From: Aurantibacillus circumpalustris
Lineage (GTDB): Bacteria > Bacteroidota > Bacteroidia > B-17B0 > Aurantibacillaceae
Reading direction: 5' to 3'
Assembly: GCF_029625215.1 (NCBI RefSeq)
Contig: NZ_CP121197.1
Coordinates: forward strand, 4,402,001-4,466,000
DNA length: 64,000 nucleotides
Positions 49,462 through 58,734 of the stretch are shown piece after piece. The notes under the pieces are model-generated. The model was given only the letters and a program-made list of their open reading frames with translations, did no database searches and was not told the origin of the DNA. Numbering within the stretch: position 1 is the first letter of the stretch; each line of letters starts with the position of its first letter. The translations under genes were made by a program, and so were the position numbers.

Positions 49462-50268
49462 TTAATTGAGGTGCTTGGTGTTTTTTTCCAACAAATACAG
49501 TAATTTATCCCTCGTTAGGTCTGATTTTATTTCTCCGTGAAGTATTAAAGAAACAGAGCCTGTTTGTTCACTCACTGCAATAGCAAGACAATCGGTATTT
49601 TCGGTAACTCCAACAGCGGCACGGTGACGCATTCCCAGGTGAGCCGGAAAATTTTCACGTTCGGTGACTGGTAAAACACAACGCGCGGCAACAATTCGGT
49701 TGTCTTCTACAATTACTGCACCATCGTGCAACGGAGAGTTCTTAAAAAAAATGTTTTCGAGCATTCGGCTACTCATTCCTGCGTCTAACACTTCTCCAGT
49801 GGCAATAAAAAACTTAAGGTCTGATTTTCGGGCTACAATAATAAGGGCGCCCGTTTTGTTACTACTCATGTTAAAACAAGCATCCACTAAGGCGTCAAAA
49901 TCTAAACGAATGCTGGTTTCAGAAACCGTTTCACTAAATTTAAAAATACTCCTCCAGTTTTTATTTCTTATAAATTCGTTTGATCCAATATAAAGTAGAA
50001 ACTTGCGAATTTCTTGTTGAAAAACGATCATCACTGCTATCACTCCCACGTTGACAAACTTCCCTAGAATTGACGAGAGCAACTTTAGATCAAAGGCTTT
50101 AATTACAATATACGCAAAGTAAATAAGTGCTAATCCAACAAAAATTTTGATAGCCGATGTACCCTTTACAAGGTTGTATGCCAAATAAAGAATGATGGCT
50201 ACTAAAAAAATATCGATAGCATCGGTGATACCAAAAGAAATAAAATGAATAAAATTTAAATTCTTCAC
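49462..50268 (-). CDS. cdaA: Diadenylate cyclase CdaA
   Basis: CdaA makes the second messenger c-di-AMP from two ATP. The 268-residue protein has three N-terminal membrane helices (about residues 10-90) and a DAC domain with the two defining motifs, DGA in SPLHDGAVIV and RHR in LGMRHRAAVG. Usual partners CdaR and GlmM are not adjacent here. Instead the gene lies ten bases after ppx in a polyphosphate operon. Confidence 0.95.
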   Translation of the reverse strand: MKNLNFIHFISFGITDAIDIFLVAIILYLAYNLVKGTSAIKIFVGLALIYFAYIVIKAFDLKLLSSILGKFVNVGVIAVMIVFQQEIRKFLLYIGSNEFIRNKNWRSIFKFSETVSETSIRLDFDALVDACFNMSSNKTGALIIVARKSDLKFFIATGEVLDAGMSSRMLENIFFKNSPLHDGAVIVEDNRIVAARCVLPVTERENFPAHLGMRHRAAVGVTENTDCLAIAVSEQTGSVSLILHGEIKSDLTRDKLLYLLEKNTKHLN

Positions 50269-50278
50269 AATTTTTATT

Positions 50279-51178
50279 TTAACTTTTTACGGTGGTTTTT
50301 GCTTTCTTAAAAGTATCATACATTTGGTGCACAAGCCCATCTGACAAACCAACCTGCGGAACAAATACCTTTTCAATATCCGCATTTTTCATCACTGTTA
50401 AAAATATTTTTGCTGCAGGAATAATAACGTCAGCTCTATCAGGTTTAAGGTCTAAACGTTCAACTCGTTCTTGATATGTGTATGAACACAGCATGTCATA
50501 AATGTTTTTCACCTTATCATAACTTAAATGCTTGGTTTCCTTTTTACCACTCATTTTAAATATTTTATTAATATTTCCCCCAGAACCAATTGCAGACAAA
50601 GGATGTATACCCACGGTATTGCGCTTTAACCAAGACTTCATTTCATCCCATTCATCTTTTTCAACCTTTTCGAGCAACATACGAACCGTTCCAATATTAA
50701 AAGATTTAGCCGCGATAACTTTGTTATCATAATATAAAGTTAATTCAGTACTACCACCACCAACATCAATGTATAAATACGCATGTTTTGGATTTAAAAG
50801 CTCTTCTATATGATTAGAAAATACAAGCGCCGCTTCGTTTTTTCCATCGATTATTTCTACAATAAGACCAGCTTCAGCTTTTACCCTTGCAATTATTTCT
50901 GCACCATTTTTAGCATCGCGCATGGCACTGGTTGCCACAGCACGATGAGCCTCGACACCATAAGCTTTAATTAACTCTGCAAACCCTTTTAAAGCTGTAA
51001 TTAAGCGATCAGCTTTTGCATCGGAAATTGTACCATGCAAAAAAACGTCTTCACCTAAACGAATTGGCATACGTATGAGTTCTTCTTTACTGAAATGCGG
51101 TTTTCCATCAACAGTGTAAACCCTGCAAAACAGTAATCGCATTGCGTTACTTCCAATATCGATCGCTGCAAATACCAT
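50279..51178 (-). CDS. ppx: Ppx/GppA family exopolyphosphatase
   Basis: The 299-residue protein has the ASKHA phosphatase fold: AAIDIGSNAMRLL at the N-terminus, VATSAMRDAKNG, and the second phosphate-binding loop YIDVGGGSTEL. This is the short form with only the two catalytic domains. It hydrolyses polyphosphate or pppGpp. Its start overlaps the last base of ppk1, so polyphosphate synthesis and breakdown are encoded together. Confidence 0.93.
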   Translation of the reverse strand: MVFAAIDIGSNAMRLLFCRVYTVDGKPHFSKEELIRMPIRLGEDVFLHGTISDAKADRLITALKGFAELIKAYGVEAHRAVATSAMRDAKNGAEIIARVKAEAGLIVEIIDGKNEAALVFSNHIEELLNPKHAYLYIDVGGGSTELTLYYDNKVIAAKSFNIGTVRMLLEKVEKDEWDEMKSWLKRNTVGIHPLSAIGSGGNINKIFKMSGKKETKHLSYDKVKNIYDMLCSYTYQERVERLDLKPDRADVIIPAAKIFLTVMKNADIEKVFVPQVGLSDGLVHQMYDTFKKAKTTVKS

Positions 51179-53289
51179 TAGCTGTGTGTTAAAGATTTAG
51201 TTTTAATTACCGGAGAAGGTAAATCCTCCTTCATATTTTTTAAATAGTTGTAGATCTCATCTTGAACCCTAATTTTCTTCTCTCCCTGTTTTGGCTTCTT
51301 ATAATGATTTTCTTGTCTTCGATCTAAAATACGAACTTTTGTGTTACCGCTAAGCTGAATGTTAACGATGTCTTTAATCTGCTTACGAATTTCAGGGCTA
51401 TAGATTGGTACAGCAACTTCACTGCGATTGTCTAAATTTCTACTCATCCAATCAGCTGAGGAAATAAATATTTTCTCTTCGCCCTTATTGTGAAAAATAA
51501 ATACCCGCGAATGCTCTAAATACTTATCTACAATACTAATGGCTCTAATATTATCGCTCCAACCCTCCATTTCAGTAACCAAAGAACAAGCTCCACGAAT
51601 AATCAAGGTAATTTTTACGCCTGCTATACTTGCTTCATAAAGTTTAGCAATCATTTCCTTGTCTACTAAACTATTCATTTTTAGAACAATTTCGGCGGGT
51701 TTTTTACTTTTTGCAGAACGAATTTCATTATTAATTAACTGTATAAAATCTTTACGCATAAAAAACGGCGCAACAAGCAAGTGTTTAAACGATTGCACTT
51801 TGAAATTGTTTTCGTAAAAATCAAAAATTTTATTGAGATCGGCCGCGATATCCTTGTTCGCCGTTAATAAAGAAAAATCAGTATAAATACGAGACGTTTT
51901 TTCGTTAAAGTTTCCAGTTCCAATATGCGAATAATGAACAATCTTTCCTTTTTCTTTTGCAGTAACAATAAAAAGTTTTGAATGTACCTTTAAGCCAGGA
52001 ACGCCGTAGATAACGCGAGCACCTTCTTCCTGCATTTTTCCTGCCCAGTAGATATTATTTTCTTCGTCAAAACGGGCTTGCAATTCTACGAGCACGGTTA
52101 CCTTTTTTCCGTTTTTTATTGCATTGATAAGTGCATTGGCGATTTTTGAAGAATCGGCCACACGGTATAGTGTAATCTTAATACTTTCAACAGTAGGATC
52201 AATAGAAGCCTCTCTTAATAAGGAAATAATATGATTGTAAGTATGATATGGATAATGTAATAAAATATCTTTTTGCTGTATTGCTTTTAATGCTGTAAAT
52301 GGATTCGTCTCCAAATCTTTATGCAGCAGAGCGGGAGGATGATTATAAACTAAATCTTTTTCGCCCAATTCGGGGAAATTTATAAAATTTTTAAAATTAT
52401 GATAACGTCCGCCCGGAATAGCATTGTCCTTTTTAGCCATCCCTAGCTTTTTCATGATGTACTTAAGCATATCATCAGGCATTGCAGCGTCGTAGACAAA
52501 ACGCACGGGTTGTCCTTGTTTACGAGCTTTAACACTTTTAGATACTTTTTCAATCATGCTTTTACTAACATCGTTATCCATTTCAAGTTCGGCATCACGC
52601 GTCAATTTAATGTTATACGCGCCAACAGTGCGGTAACCAAAGACCTCGAAAATTTGATCGGTGTTATAACGAATAACATCATCTACCAACATGATATATT
52701 GTTTTTTACCATGTTGTGGAAGAATGACAAACCGTGAAATGTTTTGCGATGGAATTTCTATGATCGCATATTTGTTTTTTCTTCCGGCAATAATGGATTC
52801 CAGTTTTAAATACATGTAACTCGCTTTATCCTTCATGTAAGGAAAAGGCTTGCTATCATCAATCATTACAGGAAAAAGATTAGAAGCAAGTTCAATTCCA
52901 AAATATTCTGAAACGAAAATTCTCTGTGTACTAGTGAGCTGTTTTTCATTGATGATAAACACGTTTCTTTCGGCTAATTCAACAAGAATTTCCTGATAGA
53001 TATTCTCAAAATTATTTTGCTGCTCAATTACCTTGCGTTGCAGGCGTGTTAGAAGCTCTTTTGGATCTTCCCCAAAAGCTGACAGTGCCTTTTTTCCCAG
53101 CTTTGCTAAACGCTTAACTGTTGCTACGCGTACGCGGTAAAACTCGTCACGATTATTACTGAAAATACCTAGAAATTTTAAACGTTCAATAAGAGGTGTA
53201 GTTTTATCAGAAGCTTCTTGCAATACTCTTTCATTGAAAGAGAGCCAGCTTATTTCACGATTAATATATGGAAATTCTTTACTTTTCAT
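51178..53289 (-). CDS. ppk1: Polyphosphate kinase 1
   Basis: PPK1 makes polyphosphate from ATP. The 703-residue protein has the four PPK1 domains: N-terminal NREISWLSFNERVLQEA, the head domain, and two phospholipase D-like C-domains with VHYSHIGTGNFNEKTSRIYTD (catalytic His near its start) and YLEHSRVFIFHN. sixA lies 14 bases upstream and ppx is fused to it by a one-base overlap. Assignment is certain from motifs and length. Confidence 0.96.
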   Translation of the reverse strand: MKSKEFPYINREISWLSFNERVLQEASDKTTPLIERLKFLGIFSNNRDEFYRVRVATVKRLAKLGKKALSAFGEDPKELLTRLQRKVIEQQNNFENIYQEILVELAERNVFIINEKQLTSTQRIFVSEYFGIELASNLFPVMIDDSKPFPYMKDKASYMYLKLESIIAGRKNKYAIIEIPSQNISRFVILPQHGKKQYIMLVDDVIRYNTDQIFEVFGYRTVGAYNIKLTRDAELEMDNDVSKSMIEKVSKSVKARKQGQPVRFVYDAAMPDDMLKYIMKKLGMAKKDNAIPGGRYHNFKNFINFPELGEKDLVYNHPPALLHKDLETNPFTALKAIQQKDILLHYPYHTYNHIISLLREASIDPTVESIKITLYRVADSSKIANALINAIKNGKKVTVLVELQARFDEENNIYWAGKMQEEGARVIYGVPGLKVHSKLFIVTAKEKGKIVHYSHIGTGNFNEKTSRIYTDFSLLTANKDIAADLNKIFDFYENNFKVQSFKHLLVAPFFMRKDFIQLINNEIRSAKSKKPAEIVLKMNSLVDKEMIAKLYEASIAGVKITLIIRGACSLVTEMEGWSDNIRAISIVDKYLEHSRVFIFHNKGEEKIFISSADWMSRNLDNRSEVAVPIYSPEIRKQIKDIVNIQLSGNTKVRILDRRQENHYKKPKQGEKKIRVQDEIYNYLKNMKEDLPSPVIKTKSLTHS

Positions 53290-53303
53290 AACTACTGGGT
53301 TTA

Positions 53304-53810
53304 CTAATCTTTAATTTTAAAATCTTTTGGAAACTGATAATAATTTAATTTGCCCTTCTTTGATGATACTTCGGACCATTTTTCGACATTAAAACTGTAC
53401 GAGATTATACCACAAGTTGGAATATCATCAAAAAAAAGATCATCCGATAGTTTATTACAAAGGTTTGTGATGGAAGGATTGTGACCGAAAAGCATGATCG
53501 TCTTTTTTGAGTCATTTTGTTTTGTAATAATTGAAAGGAGTGTTTCCACTGAAGCTTCATAAATTTTTTTTTCAAGCTGAAAATTTTTCATTTCGAGTTC
53601 CATTGTACGTGCAAAGAGCAAGGCTGTACTTAAGGCTCTTATACCTGTACTTGAAAGAATTAAATCGGGTTTGTGTTTAGTTTCATTGTACCATTTACTT
53701 AAAAAATAAGCGTCTCTATAACCGCGTTCATTCAAATGTCGATCTACATCTTTTAAAAACTCAGTCCCCCAATCGCTTTTGGCATGCCTTACTAAAATAA
53801 TTTCTTTCAT
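53304..53810 (-). CDS. sixA: SixA-like histidine phosphatase
   Basis: The 168-residue protein is a small histidine phosphatase: ILVRHAKSDWG gives the phosphate-accepting His9, LSSTGIRALSTALLFA the second arginine and LFGHNPSI the second His. SixA dephosphorylates phospho-His proteins in E. coli; the target here is unknown. As first gene of the ppk1-ppx-cdaA-slyD run it may act on the polyphosphate or phosphate-sensing side, which is inference. Confidence 0.88.
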   Translation of the reverse strand: MKEIILVRHAKSDWGTEFLKDVDRHLNERGYRDAYFLSKWYNETKHKPDLILSSTGIRALSTALLFARTMELEMKNFQLEKKIYEASVETLLSIITKQNDSKKTIMLFGHNPSITNLCNKLSDDLFFDDIPTCGIISYSFNVEKWSEVSSKKGKLNYYQFPKDFKIKD

Positions 53811-53954
53811 CTGCGTTCCGCTTTATTCAAGTAAATAGAATTTTAGGTCATTCTATCCTAACTATGTGATTAAACTACTTAATTACAAACAGTTAAAAAA
53901 ACAATTTAAATTACACTACTTTAAGTGATAAATTTACACAAAACATATTTTATT

Positions 53955-55181
53955 ATGAGTAATAATTCAACAATTCAATGCCCTAATTGTAAACATGAAT
54001 TCCCCATAGAAAACGCCCTTTCGCAGAAAATTGAGGACGATATTCGTGGTAAGTATTTAAAACGTTACAATGAAGACAAACAAAAGTTGGAATCGGAGAA
54101 AGCGCAACTGGCAAAAGAGAGCGAGAATATAAAATTACTCGCGGAAAATCAGGAAAAAATACTGGAGGATAAATTACGCCTTGCAAAAAGTCAGTTAAGA
54201 GAAGAGGCTATAAAAAAAGCAGCTGGCGAAATGCAAACGCAAATGGAAATGCTTAACAAAGAATTAATAGAGAAGTCACAAAAACTTAAGGAAAGTCAAG
54301 TTAAGGAACTTGAATTAATGCAAAAGGAAAAACAAATAAAAGAGCGGGAAGAGAGCATGAAATTGGACATGGAAAAACAAATGCTCGAACGTCAGAAAGA
54401 AATTGAAGACCGGGTAAAAAAAATGGAGGGTGAACGCTCAGATCTTAAAATAAAAGAACTCGAGAAAAAATTGGCCGATCAGGTTGATCTTGCCGAAACT
54501 ATGCGTCGTAAAGCTGAACAAGGCAGCATGCAACTACAAGGTGAAGTGATGGAACTTGCCTTAGAAGAATTATTACGTGGTGCTTTTCCATTCGACACGA
54601 TTGAAGAAGTAGCAAAAGGTGTTAAGGGTGCCGACTGCATGCAGCATGTTAATAATAGCATGGGGCAGTACTGCGGAAAAATAATTTACGAAAGTAAACG
54701 CACCAAAGCCTTTACAAACGAGTGGATAGAGAAGTTGAAAATGGATATGCGTGCGCAACAAGCAGACCTGGCAGTTATTGTAACAGAAGTATTACCAAAA
54801 GACATGGAAGCCTTTGGTTTTAAAGATGGGGTTTGGATTTGTCGGTTTTCGGAAGTGAAAGCGCTTTCATTTTTATTGAGAGACAGTTTGATTAAAATTT
54901 CTGGGGCACTGGTAAGTCAAGAAAACAAGGGAGATAAAATGCAACTTTTGTACAATTACTTAACAGGCACAGAGTTTCGTCAAAATATAGAAGCCGTTAT
55001 GGAAGGATTTGTTTCTTTGAAAGACAGCATCACCCGTGAAAAAATTCAGATGGAAAAAATTTGGAAGGAGAGAGAAAAACAATTAGACAAAGTATTACTC
55101 AACACTACACAATTTTATGGCTCCATAAAAGGGATTGCTGGTAACGCAATAGGTGACATTAAGCTTTTAGAAGGAGAATAG
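53955..55181 (+). CDS. DUF2130 coiled-coil protein
   Basis: The 408-residue protein starts with a zinc-ribbon-like CPNCKHEFPIENALSQKIE, has a long charged coiled coil (about residues 30-190), and ends in the DUF2130 domain (GEVMELALEELLRGAFPFDTI onward). A GTG at 53925 would add ten residues, but ATG at 53955 matches the family start. The C-terminal domain looks nuclease-like (AQQADLAVIVTEVLP); the function is not established. It is a single gene, divergent from sixA. Confidence 0.88.
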   Translation: MSNNSTIQCPNCKHEFPIENALSQKIEDDIRGKYLKRYNEDKQKLESEKAQLAKESENIKLLAENQEKILEDKLRLAKSQLREEAIKKAAGEMQTQMEMLNKELIEKSQKLKESQVKELELMQKEKQIKEREESMKLDMEKQMLERQKEIEDRVKKMEGERSDLKIKELEKKLADQVDLAETMRRKAEQGSMQLQGEVMELALEELLRGAFPFDTIEEVAKGVKGADCMQHVNNSMGQYCGKIIYESKRTKAFTNEWIEKLKMDMRAQQADLAVIVTEVLPKDMEAFGFKDGVWICRFSEVKALSFLLRDSLIKISGALVSQENKGDKMQLLYNYLTGTEFRQNIEAVMEGFVSLKDSITREKIQMEKIWKEREKQLDKVLLNTTQFYGSIKGIAGNAIGDIKLLEGE

Positions 55182-55208
55182 TGTTTTATGTTCTCATTAC
55201 ACGTTAAA

Positions 55209-55243
55209 ATAAAAAACGTCAGCTTCCACCGACGTTTTTTTTT
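55209..55243. terminator. Bidirectional terminator after the DUF2130 gene
   Basis: AAAAAACGTC (55211-55220) pairs perfectly with GACGTTTTTT (55231-55240) around a ten-base loop and can serve both convergent genes. Confidence 0.8.
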
Positions 55244-55260
55244 AAATCAATCACTCAAAT

Positions 55261-55563
55261 TTATTTCAATTCGCAAACTGTCTGAACACTCGTTACAGAC
55301 GACCACGCTGATGAACCATTTCCACCTGAATTAGCATAGTCATAGTTCTCAGAAAAACAATCGGTACTATATTTAAAATCTCCGCTTGTTTGTTTTTCTT
55401 TGGTTGTTATTCTCGAAGAGTTTTCAATAGTTGTTTTTTCTCCATAGCCAATTCTTACTTCCGTAGACGTTGTTTGACAATCACAAGTGCGTTGTTTTCT
55501 ACAAGAAGTTATTGTTAGACTCAGTCCAACTGCCAATGCTGATAATAGTATTAATTTTTTCAT
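55261..55563 (-). CDS. Small lipoprotein, paralog of the next gene
   Basis: The 100-residue protein has a signal peptide ending at a lipobox-like TITSC, then RTCDCQTT, two further Cys (about residues 70 and 98) and the ending VCELK. The layout repeats that of the gene at 55573: lipobox, a C-x-C pair, spaced Cys and a final C-x-LK. It likely sits in a membrane, facing the periplasm. Function unknown. Confidence 0.65.
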   Translation of the reverse strand: MKKLILLSALAVGLSLTITSCRKQRTCDCQTTSTEVRIGYGEKTTIENSSRITTKEKQTSGDFKYSTDCFSENYDYANSGGNGSSAWSSVTSVQTVCELK

Positions 55564-55572
55564 GTTTTCTAA

Positions 55573-55827
55573 TTATTTTAATTTACAATCACTTACCTGA
55601 ATGCTTGTGTCACCTGACTGGTTTACATAAGTTGTCGTGCTTTTTTGACAAAGCGATTTTGCATCACCTCCGCTAATGTTTTTATACGTGATGTTCGATG
55701 CCGGATCTGTTGTTACATTTCCAGATGAGCTTGTATACGTATTTGTGCACTCACAAACGCGATCCTTTTTGCAAGAAGTAAGACTTATCAGTCCAACACA
55801 TGCGGTTAATAATAGAATTTTTTTCAT
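55573..55827 (-). CDS. Small lipoprotein, paralog of the previous gene
   Basis: The 84-residue protein has a signal peptide with lipobox SLTSC (Cys19), then RVCECTNT, a Cys near residue 60 and the ending DCKLK. It lies nine bases upstream of its paralog, so the two probably share a transcript. The Lys-Lys after the Cys and lack of Asp fit an outer-membrane or surface lipoprotein. Function unknown. Confidence 0.65.
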   Translation of the reverse strand: MKKILLLTACVGLISLTSCKKDRVCECTNTYTSSSGNVTTDPASNITYKNISGGDAKSLCQKSTTTYVNQSGDTSIQVSDCKLK

Positions 55828-56151
55828 TTTTTGTTGTTTTTAATTTGTTGCAAGGTAGAGGGTAGTCGAAACACAACTCTTACATAAGTGTGGTAAAAAC
55901 TTACATAAAGCACAGATAAAAATATGGGAGTTTAGAAAATGCCTAACTCTTAGTAAGATTTCGTAGATACCGGGTGAACATTATACAAAAGCTATGGAAG
56001 AAATAGAGACTTAACAAAGTATATTTGAAGCTCATTTGCCCACGTATAACTGTATCTTATAACGCTCGTCTTTAGAAGTTTCACGGTTTTTTCCACTAAA
56101 AATATCATTTAGATTAAGTTAGAAATTAAGATCAGGCTAAAAGTCATCTAA
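55828..56151. other. 324-base gap between the small lipoproteins and the M48 gene
   Basis: TACCTTG-like sequence just upstream of the lipoprotein ATG may be its promoter (imperfect TAnnTTTG, minus strand). CTTACATAA occurs twice near 55886-55917. Otherwise I see no ORF, stable hairpin or RNA gene. Confidence 0.45.
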
Positions 56152-58125
56152 CTACTCATACAAAAACGAATACAATTCATTATGTATTTCGCTTTCTTTT
56201 TGTTTTAGCTTAAACCCACTTCGTGTGGCATCCCTGAAACAAGGTTTATCTTGATTCAAATCAAAATAATAACCAGTATAATTATTAAAAGATTCTTCCA
56301 GTTCAAGCGGTTTTTTGTACTGGTAAACAACTTCCACTAAGAATAATTTTGAGTAATTTTTTTCCTTGAACCAATTGTACCACTCAGGAGCATAAACAAA
56401 AAGTTGTTTTTTTCTTCCTTTGGTAGCTTCTCCATCTTCACCAGCAAAATGAGAGGTTAAGCGAATTTTCTTAAAAGCATCAATGTCATCATCATTATAA
56501 AGAGAAAAGATTGTGTGGATGATTTTTTGCACTTCATTTAGTTTTTGTGGCTTTTGACCTAGCAGCTCATTTACTATAAGCAAATCTACCTTTGTGGTAT
56601 CTTTTCCAAATTTTTCGCGAATCTCGGGATTATACATTTTCCTTTTTTGGGTGAGGTAGTAATTAAAATTGAATTTTGTATAATTTGGAACTGTGTTGTA
56701 AATCATAAATGTTTTGCCTTTGGCAGGAAAATTTTTCTCCCCTTTTAAAAGGGCTGAAGCGTAATCGATGTTTAATCCATTTCCTACAGAAATGTATTTC
56801 TCAAGATATTTTTTTACACTATCGTCTTTTGAAAGAGAATAATAATAAAGTGCCCTGCTTAAATTTGCCTCATTTAAATTAAACTTGAGTGCTTGATCCG
56901 TAAAGTAAAGAAAAGCTTGGTGATAGGTTTCAAAAGGTTTCTCATTAGAAGTAATCAGCGCGTGATCTTTTAAATCATCAAATTCTTTGTATGTGTTGAA
57001 TAAAAATTCCGGTTTGTGTAAAACACTTTGATTCTTATAATATAAGTCATCATCATTTACAAATTCAGTTAAAAAACCTTTATCTCTCAATTTAGGGTTA
57101 ATGTAGAGCTTACGGCGGGTGGCCTCCATAAGGTAATATAAGTTCTTAATGTTTTTAGGTTCATACAAATAGTCAATAAACGAATAACTCATGCAACTAT
57201 TTAGCTTAGACTCTTCAAAAGCTATTTTTTTTCTTTCTTCTTTTGCAAGCCTTCTTAGTTTGACAAAAAATACAGAATCCACAAAAAATTTATCTCCACA
57301 ATTATTACAATTATCCATTGCCTTTTTTACATAAGCAAAACGTTCAATGGCAGCAGGATGACTCGAATAGGGATTATACACCTTACTTCTTCTATTTTTA
57401 ACATCATCAGCACTGAGCGAAGACGCTTTAAGCATGTTTTTATAAGATCTCGAATTATGGGCTTGCTCTTGCGCATCATTTCCTTCATGATATTGTAGCA
57501 ATGGCTCAAGGTTAATATTTGCTTTTAAAAGGCAAGCGATTGCAAATGAATCAGCTTGCTGCTCCATCTGTCTGCTCATTTTCATCATACCTTTGTAATC
57601 CTCAACATACATCGATCGAATTTGACTTACAACTCCATATTTTTCGGTTTTTTGTTCTGAATGTTTGAAGAAATAATGTCCGGCTTCATGTGCTAAAACA
57701 CCTGCAATAAAAGCCTCGTTTTCCGCAACAGATAACATACCCAAATTAAAAAAAACATTTCCAAATGTGGATGTTCCAGCATTTTCAGCGAGTGAACGTC
57801 TAATAAATAAATCTAAATTGCGTCGATTGGCATCTTTTGGTAAAACCTTGTTTAATATTTTAAGAAGGTAAACTTCTACGTCACTCCAATCCATATAAAT
57901 TGCATTATTATCAAAATTATACTGCTCTCTAAATATATAGTCGACAACATAATGCTCTACGGCTTCACCTTTCGCTTTACTCTCAGGCTTTGCCATTATT
58001 TGGTCAAAGGCTTCTTGTGGCTTAAAATTGTAATAAGGATTAAAATCTGTTGGGAATTTGTAAGTTTTCTGCGCTTTAAGATTAACTAGCGTCATCACGC
58101 TAAGGCATAATAAAAATAGTCTCAT
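56152..58125 (-). CDS. M48 family metallopeptidase
   Basis: The 657-residue exported protein has a signal peptide (cleavage near LKAQ, residue 19) and an M48 domain with the zinc motif HEAGH at 146-150 (GVLAHEAGHYFFKH), followed by a third-ligand region EQQADSFAIACL. The C-terminal 350 residues are helical and unassigned. It should be a periplasmic zinc protease, BepA- or Oma1-like in its catalytic part. The Maf gene lies 12 bases upstream and may be co-transcribed. Confidence 0.88.
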   Translation of the reverse strand: MRLFLLCLSVMTLVNLKAQKTYKFPTDFNPYYNFKPQEAFDQIMAKPESKAKGEAVEHYVVDYIFREQYNFDNNAIYMDWSDVEVYLLKILNKVLPKDANRRNLDLFIRRSLAENAGTSTFGNVFFNLGMLSVAENEAFIAGVLAHEAGHYFFKHSEQKTEKYGVVSQIRSMYVEDYKGMMKMSRQMEQQADSFAIACLLKANINLEPLLQYHEGNDAQEQAHNSRSYKNMLKASSLSADDVKNRRSKVYNPYSSHPAAIERFAYVKKAMDNCNNCGDKFFVDSVFFVKLRRLAKEERKKIAFEESKLNSCMSYSFIDYLYEPKNIKNLYYLMEATRRKLYINPKLRDKGFLTEFVNDDDLYYKNQSVLHKPEFLFNTYKEFDDLKDHALITSNEKPFETYHQAFLYFTDQALKFNLNEANLSRALYYYSLSKDDSVKKYLEKYISVGNGLNIDYASALLKGEKNFPAKGKTFMIYNTVPNYTKFNFNYYLTQKRKMYNPEIREKFGKDTTKVDLLIVNELLGQKPQKLNEVQKIIHTIFSLYNDDDIDAFKKIRLTSHFAGEDGEATKGRKKQLFVYAPEWYNWFKEKNYSKLFLVEVVYQYKKPLELEESFNNYTGYYFDLNQDKPCFRDATRSGFKLKQKESEIHNELYSFLYE

Positions 58126-58137
58126 GATTATTTGGGT

Positions 58138-58731
58138 TTAAAATTTCATCAATTCTTCATATAAGTCCTTCACTGGCAAGCCCATCACGTTATAAAAACT
58201 GCCATCAATTTTATCAATGCCAATGTAACCAATCCAATCCTGAACACCATAACCACCGGCTTTATCATAGGGACTGAAATTGGTGAGATAATACTCAATT
58301 TCTTCGGTTTTTAATTTTTTGAAATAGACTTTACTCACATCAAAAAAAGTAGTTTGTTTGTTGGCACCTTTTAAACAAACCGCTGTAAACACTTCGTGCA
58401 TTTTACCGCTTAAGCTTTCAAGCATTTTTTTTCCTTCCACAAAAGTGGCTGGTTTATTAAACACTTTGCCCTCGCACCAAACAATGGTATCGGAAGTAAT
58501 TAAAATTTCATCCTCTTTTAATTCTTGTTCGTAGGCATCGGCTTTTTTTTCAGCCAAATAAATAGGGATTTCTTGAGCTTTTAGATCACTCGGAAAAGTC
58601 TCATCCGCGTGCGTTGGTCGAATTAAAAATTCAAAACCAAGGCTTTTCAAAAGCTCTTGTCGGCGTGGTGATGCAGATCCTAAAATAAGTTGAAAAGGGA
58701 AATTATTGATAAGGGTTTCTAGTTTCTCCAT
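58138..58731 (-). CDS. maf: Maf-like nucleotide pyrophosphatase
   Basis: The 197-residue protein carries the Maf signature ILGSASPRRQELLKSLGFEF, the ITSDTIVWCEGKVFNKP block and the region DKAGGYGVQDWIGYIGIDKI. Maf proteins hydrolyse non-canonical or canonical NTPs to NMP and pyrophosphate as house-cleaning enzymes. It lies three bases after the UbiA gene, so they are coupled, as often seen in Bacteroidota. Confidence 0.93.
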   Translation of the reverse strand: MEKLETLINNFPFQLILGSASPRRQELLKSLGFEFLIRPTHADETFPSDLKAQEIPIYLAEKKADAYEQELKEDEILITSDTIVWCEGKVFNKPATFVEGKKMLESLSGKMHEVFTAVCLKGANKQTTFFDVSKVYFKKLKTEEIEYYLTNFSPYDKAGGYGVQDWIGYIGIDKIDGSFYNVMGLPVKDLYEELMKF

Positions 58732-58734
58732 GGA

